A stretch of 64,000 bases of DNA from Aurifilum marmelostoma (lineage: Eukaryota > Ascomycota > Sordariomycetes > Diaporthales > Cryphonectriaceae), in the NCBI GenBank assembly GCA_027559495.1, contig JAMXSV010000008.1, positions 1,364,001 through 1,428,000 on the forward strand, given 5' to 3'. This document shows positions 60,876-64,000 of this stretch, in pieces (within the stretch, counting starts at the first letter, position 1; every line of letters starts with the position of its first letter). The position numbers and the translations under genes were made by a program. The notes beneath the pieces were generated by a model. It worked only from the letters and a program-made list of their open reading frames with translations, was not told where the DNA came from and did not search any database.

Positions 60876-63800
60876 TTTCTTTTCTAAATCTGTTACAATA
60901 TATGGCATGATACCCCTAGATTACATTCAATCTAGCTAGTTGAATCTAATCACATTTCATCCTCGCCTCAGCCCATGAGATGATGGCGACATGCGTCGTC
61001 CTTGATGTCTGCTGCACCTGGCAATGCACTTGTGAGTTGCGTCCTGGCTCATTATAGGCGTATAAATCCTGCATGGGCACTGCGACGACGAAGGGCAAGA
61101 TACAATGATACATATCATGGCCGTGTCGTACCCTATCTATCTACATACAACGCATGTCGGAGGCCTACACGACACTAAGTAGAACACACTTGAACACCAA
61201 GCAAATTCGCTTCACAAGACCAGATAACTGACCATGTACACAAACAAGAAAGCAGCCGTATGAGCCATGCTGTGACACGCTATTCATGCCTTGTAGATAG
61301 ATTTCTTCACCGACACAATTTCTACGCTACCCTTACCCATGGATCCTGTTCGATAAGGCCTGGGCTTCACTGTATGACAGCAAGGACATGAGGTTCTCGC
61401 TGCACCAAAGTGCTTCTTCACAGAACGCTCGCTCTGCAGGCATGATCGGATTGCTATCTGCCGTGGAAGATACCCCAATACACATGTTTCTGTTCTCTCC
61501 CTTTCCCCCATTCAGGGCGGTCTGACCGAGGCGGGTAATGATATGTTTGCCATATACTCCCGAATACACAAGTCAATAAGCCTATGTCTCGCCAACGCCC
61601 CCAGAACGATACAGCACTTCAGCAAGAGCCCAGGTCGACAAGAAGCCGTGCGCCCATTCAACATCTCACCCCGCACAGCCCAAAAACCCGGGTCACGGTG
61701 GTAGGAAAACCCAGCCGTCGGGTATAGACCCTAGCCAGTGATACCACTTCCCGCCGCTTTCTTCACGCTGAACTCGTTTCCAAGAGCCCACGCTGTCACC
61801 CGATGGGAAGATGGCTAGGAGCTGGGAAGTACACCGCAGGTTCGGATGGACGGGCAAGTGTGCAACCCCCCTTTTCGCTCTGGCGGGGTATGTCAAGCTC
61901 GTGGTTGTCCTTGTACGTCGTATTACGGATAGGCTCGACCTATGTTCCACTCGATTGGTAGCTCATTTCATCTACTGCAGACTGCTAAAGTTTTCGAGTA
62001 ACTTGTAGAGAAGAGGGGCCCAAAGAGGCGGGGTACAGGGAAAAGAAAACCATGGGTGTGAGGGGCTGGATATGCTTTGGATCAGTACAGTAATTAGTGG
62101 TGATAGTCACGCAACTGGGTGGTGAACTTGTTGGGGAACCCTCGTCAAGCACGACACACCCGACTCGCTCTTCTGTCGAGACTCTCATCCGGCGCCGCGC
62201 TGCAGAGCCCTGCCTGCCTGCACCCGTAGAGGAGTTCACGGTGATGCTCCACAGCGCATGCATACATGGCTTCGGTACACAAACCTGAGCAGGAGCTCAT
62301 GGCCTCCTGTCACACAGTGTTCCTCCCTCTTTCAGCCCTATTTTCTTTCCGGGCTCAGGGTGGGCACTACCCCTCTTTCCTACCTATCTACCAGTGCTCC
62401 ATGACTAGGACAGTTACCGTACTGTGAGACGAGAGAATTTGCTGCGCCGGAATGCCGGCCTCGGACCTCCTCGCCTGACGTCGATGGAAATGTTGAGAGT
62501 GTTGTCGTGCGCCAAGCTGCAGATCGTGGTCAAGACAGATGATAGCATGTGCGCCCGAGGGTTATGACTGTTCAACTCATGGTAAACTCATACTTTCCAG
62601 AGCACGGTTACCATCAAGAGAAGTCATATCACCGCCTAGCTCAAAGTTTGACGCTGCATTTTGCCTATCTCGAACAGACCGCTCAACTAGCACGTCCACG
62701 GCCGTTCCAAACGAGAGCAAAGGAAACCTAAAAACGTGCGCATCCAGCCAGTGGGTAGTCACTACAGTGGCAGCTTGATCAAGACTGATCTGGTTGTGGG
62801 AGAAAAGACGAGATGGCTCGAGATGAGCCTGACGTCCGTAGCCTTGGGACTGATTCTGATCCCTAACCTAGACCTGCCTGCCCTGAAGACATGCATAGAA
62901 AGAACATCTCGTCCCGTAGTCGCGTGAAAATGAAAGGCCACCTCCTTCATGGCCGAACAGCACGTGGCAGTAGCCCTGCCAAAGAGCTCGACTTCGAACG
63001 ACAGCCTCAATGTCTATGCGCGTTTCCATCATGAATCAGTATCATACACCCCAGTATCACACCATCTGTTGACAGCCACTAGCCTTGGAGAACTGGACAC
63101 TCCACTGAACTTAGCGCTCCCTGACTTTGCCCTGATCCGTGGGCTAAGGAGTAAATCTTGTCCTGAAAGCGCTGACCGAGTTCGTCTTCCGTTGTTTCAA
63201 GGAACCTGCTCGTTTCACTGCTGCCTCCAATGAAGTGCACCTCTTGCCAATGAGTGCTTTCCTGGATGGGATGTGTTTTGAGGCCAACGGGACTGAGAGC
63301 AAGTTTCACTCCCAATACAGTCATTATGGCAGTGATTACAGCCAACATATGTGATCCCTGAGATATCAGTGATACTTTGAGCTTCAGATGGTTGCTCGAA
63401 CACGTCGAGAATGCGTCCAAGCGTGCTTTCCTGTTGGCTGATGCCGGACGCTGTTCAGATCAAAGTTCAGGCCTTGAGCTAGCCATCGACTGATGTTGAC
63501 ACACTTGTGGCGATGTCCTGGAGAGGGGCGAACCCAGAGGGCCGCTACTTGTCCTTCACATAACCTTCGATGTAGGAGCACTAGCTCCGGCCAGTCGGTA
63601 TCGCATGTGTACAGACGGCAGTTTGACCTCGTCATTTGAGGAAATCATTCCTATGTTCTTTGTGCTTGGGTGGAAGGTCGGCTGCGTGCCATTTCCGATC
63701 AGCTTTATACAAGGAGAAAACAATAGAATGAAGGGTCTGTCCGTATATCCTTATCAGCCCGTTTCAAAGACGTAGTGTGCAGACAATATCTAGCTCACAT

Positions 63801-64000
63801 GCACCTGAGGCACTGAATAGTTTGACTTGCCATGAACACCGAAAAGTGCAGACGAGACTGTCAGTCGGGGATGCTACTGAGTACTGAGCCTTGCGATGAA
63901 GACTGTGAGCGCACCTGTAGTGCTCCTCCTGCGAAGACTCTTCGGCGTCAGACCTCTCAAAGCTGCGCAGCACAATAGTGAGCAACATCTGCTAGGATTC
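60876..64000. other. intergenic, no supported gene
   Basis: 3.1 kb after the SNF2-gene stop. The first ~100 bp are AT-rich 3' UTR-like sequence. Short frames on both strands (for example 61811-62008, 62949-63233, 63079-63420) carry no domain, no signal peptide I trust and no splice structure. A gene starting or ending beyond 64000 might reach in; nothing shows it. Confidence 0.5.

Overview
The window is nuclear DNA of a filamentous ascomycete, most likely a Sordariomycete; species and genus are not resolvable from sequence alone. Evidence: small 5'-GT..AG-3' introns (51-208 nt) with CTGAC/CTAAC-like branch sites, GC-rich coding exons, fungal forms of Mediator Med1, Wee1, Aip1, a GT32 mannosyltransferase and an Uds1-domain protein, a tRNA-Ala with a short intron, and a retroelement cluster destroyed by repeat-induced point mutation (RIP: CpA to TpA).

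Layout. 1-9 kb: one tRNA-Ala gene on the minus strand and Mediator subunit 1 (4450-6565). 9-20.4 kb is the gene-dense core: Wee1-type kinase behind a long leader with upstream ORFs (9855-13448), actin-interacting protein Aip1 (minus, 14573-16468), a Golgi GT32 glycosyltransferase (17744-18946) and a T5orf172/GIY-YIG-type protein (19397-20352) whose frame is broken at a C-homopolymer. 20.4-35.2 kb is gene-poor: one Uds1 septation-type protein (minus, 23307-25524), homopolymers and microsatellites, a palindrome cluster and one candidate small secreted Cys-containing protein (33152). A NADAR-domain protein (minus, 35279-35974) lies 1.1 kb from the transposon block.

37054-49882 is a 12.8-kb nested insertion. 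An outer Copia-type LTR element (218-bp LTRs, near-perfect CCATC/CCATT target duplication) is interrupted in its integrase by a chromodomain-bearing Gypsy-type element (39394-47071, about 532-bp LTRs, perfect AGCAA target duplication). Both are riddled with TAG/TAA codons from RIP, yet the outermost ~100 bp of each element escaped mutation. Flanking host DNA is not RIPped.

50-61 kb: a five-exon leukotriene-A4-hydrolase-type M1 aminopeptidase with two plausible starts (51983-54236), an AidB-like acyl-CoA dehydrogenase in five exons (minus, 54585-56889) convergent with it, and, divergent from the latter, an ERCC6L2-like SNF2 ATPase (57472-60875) carrying a single extra G that breaks its frame just before a conserved Cys-Cys pair. 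61-64 kb holds nothing I can support.

The genes are ordinary housekeeping and regulatory genes (transcription, G2/M control, actin turnover, glycosylation, septation, peptide hydrolysis, flavoprotein oxidation, DNA repair) and do not form a cluster with one pathway. The points most worth a second look are the nested RIP history and its GCA-sparing context, the two homopolymer frameshifts, an antisense coiled-coil reading frame in the Gypsy element, the leader of the Wee1 gene and the small secreted candidate.
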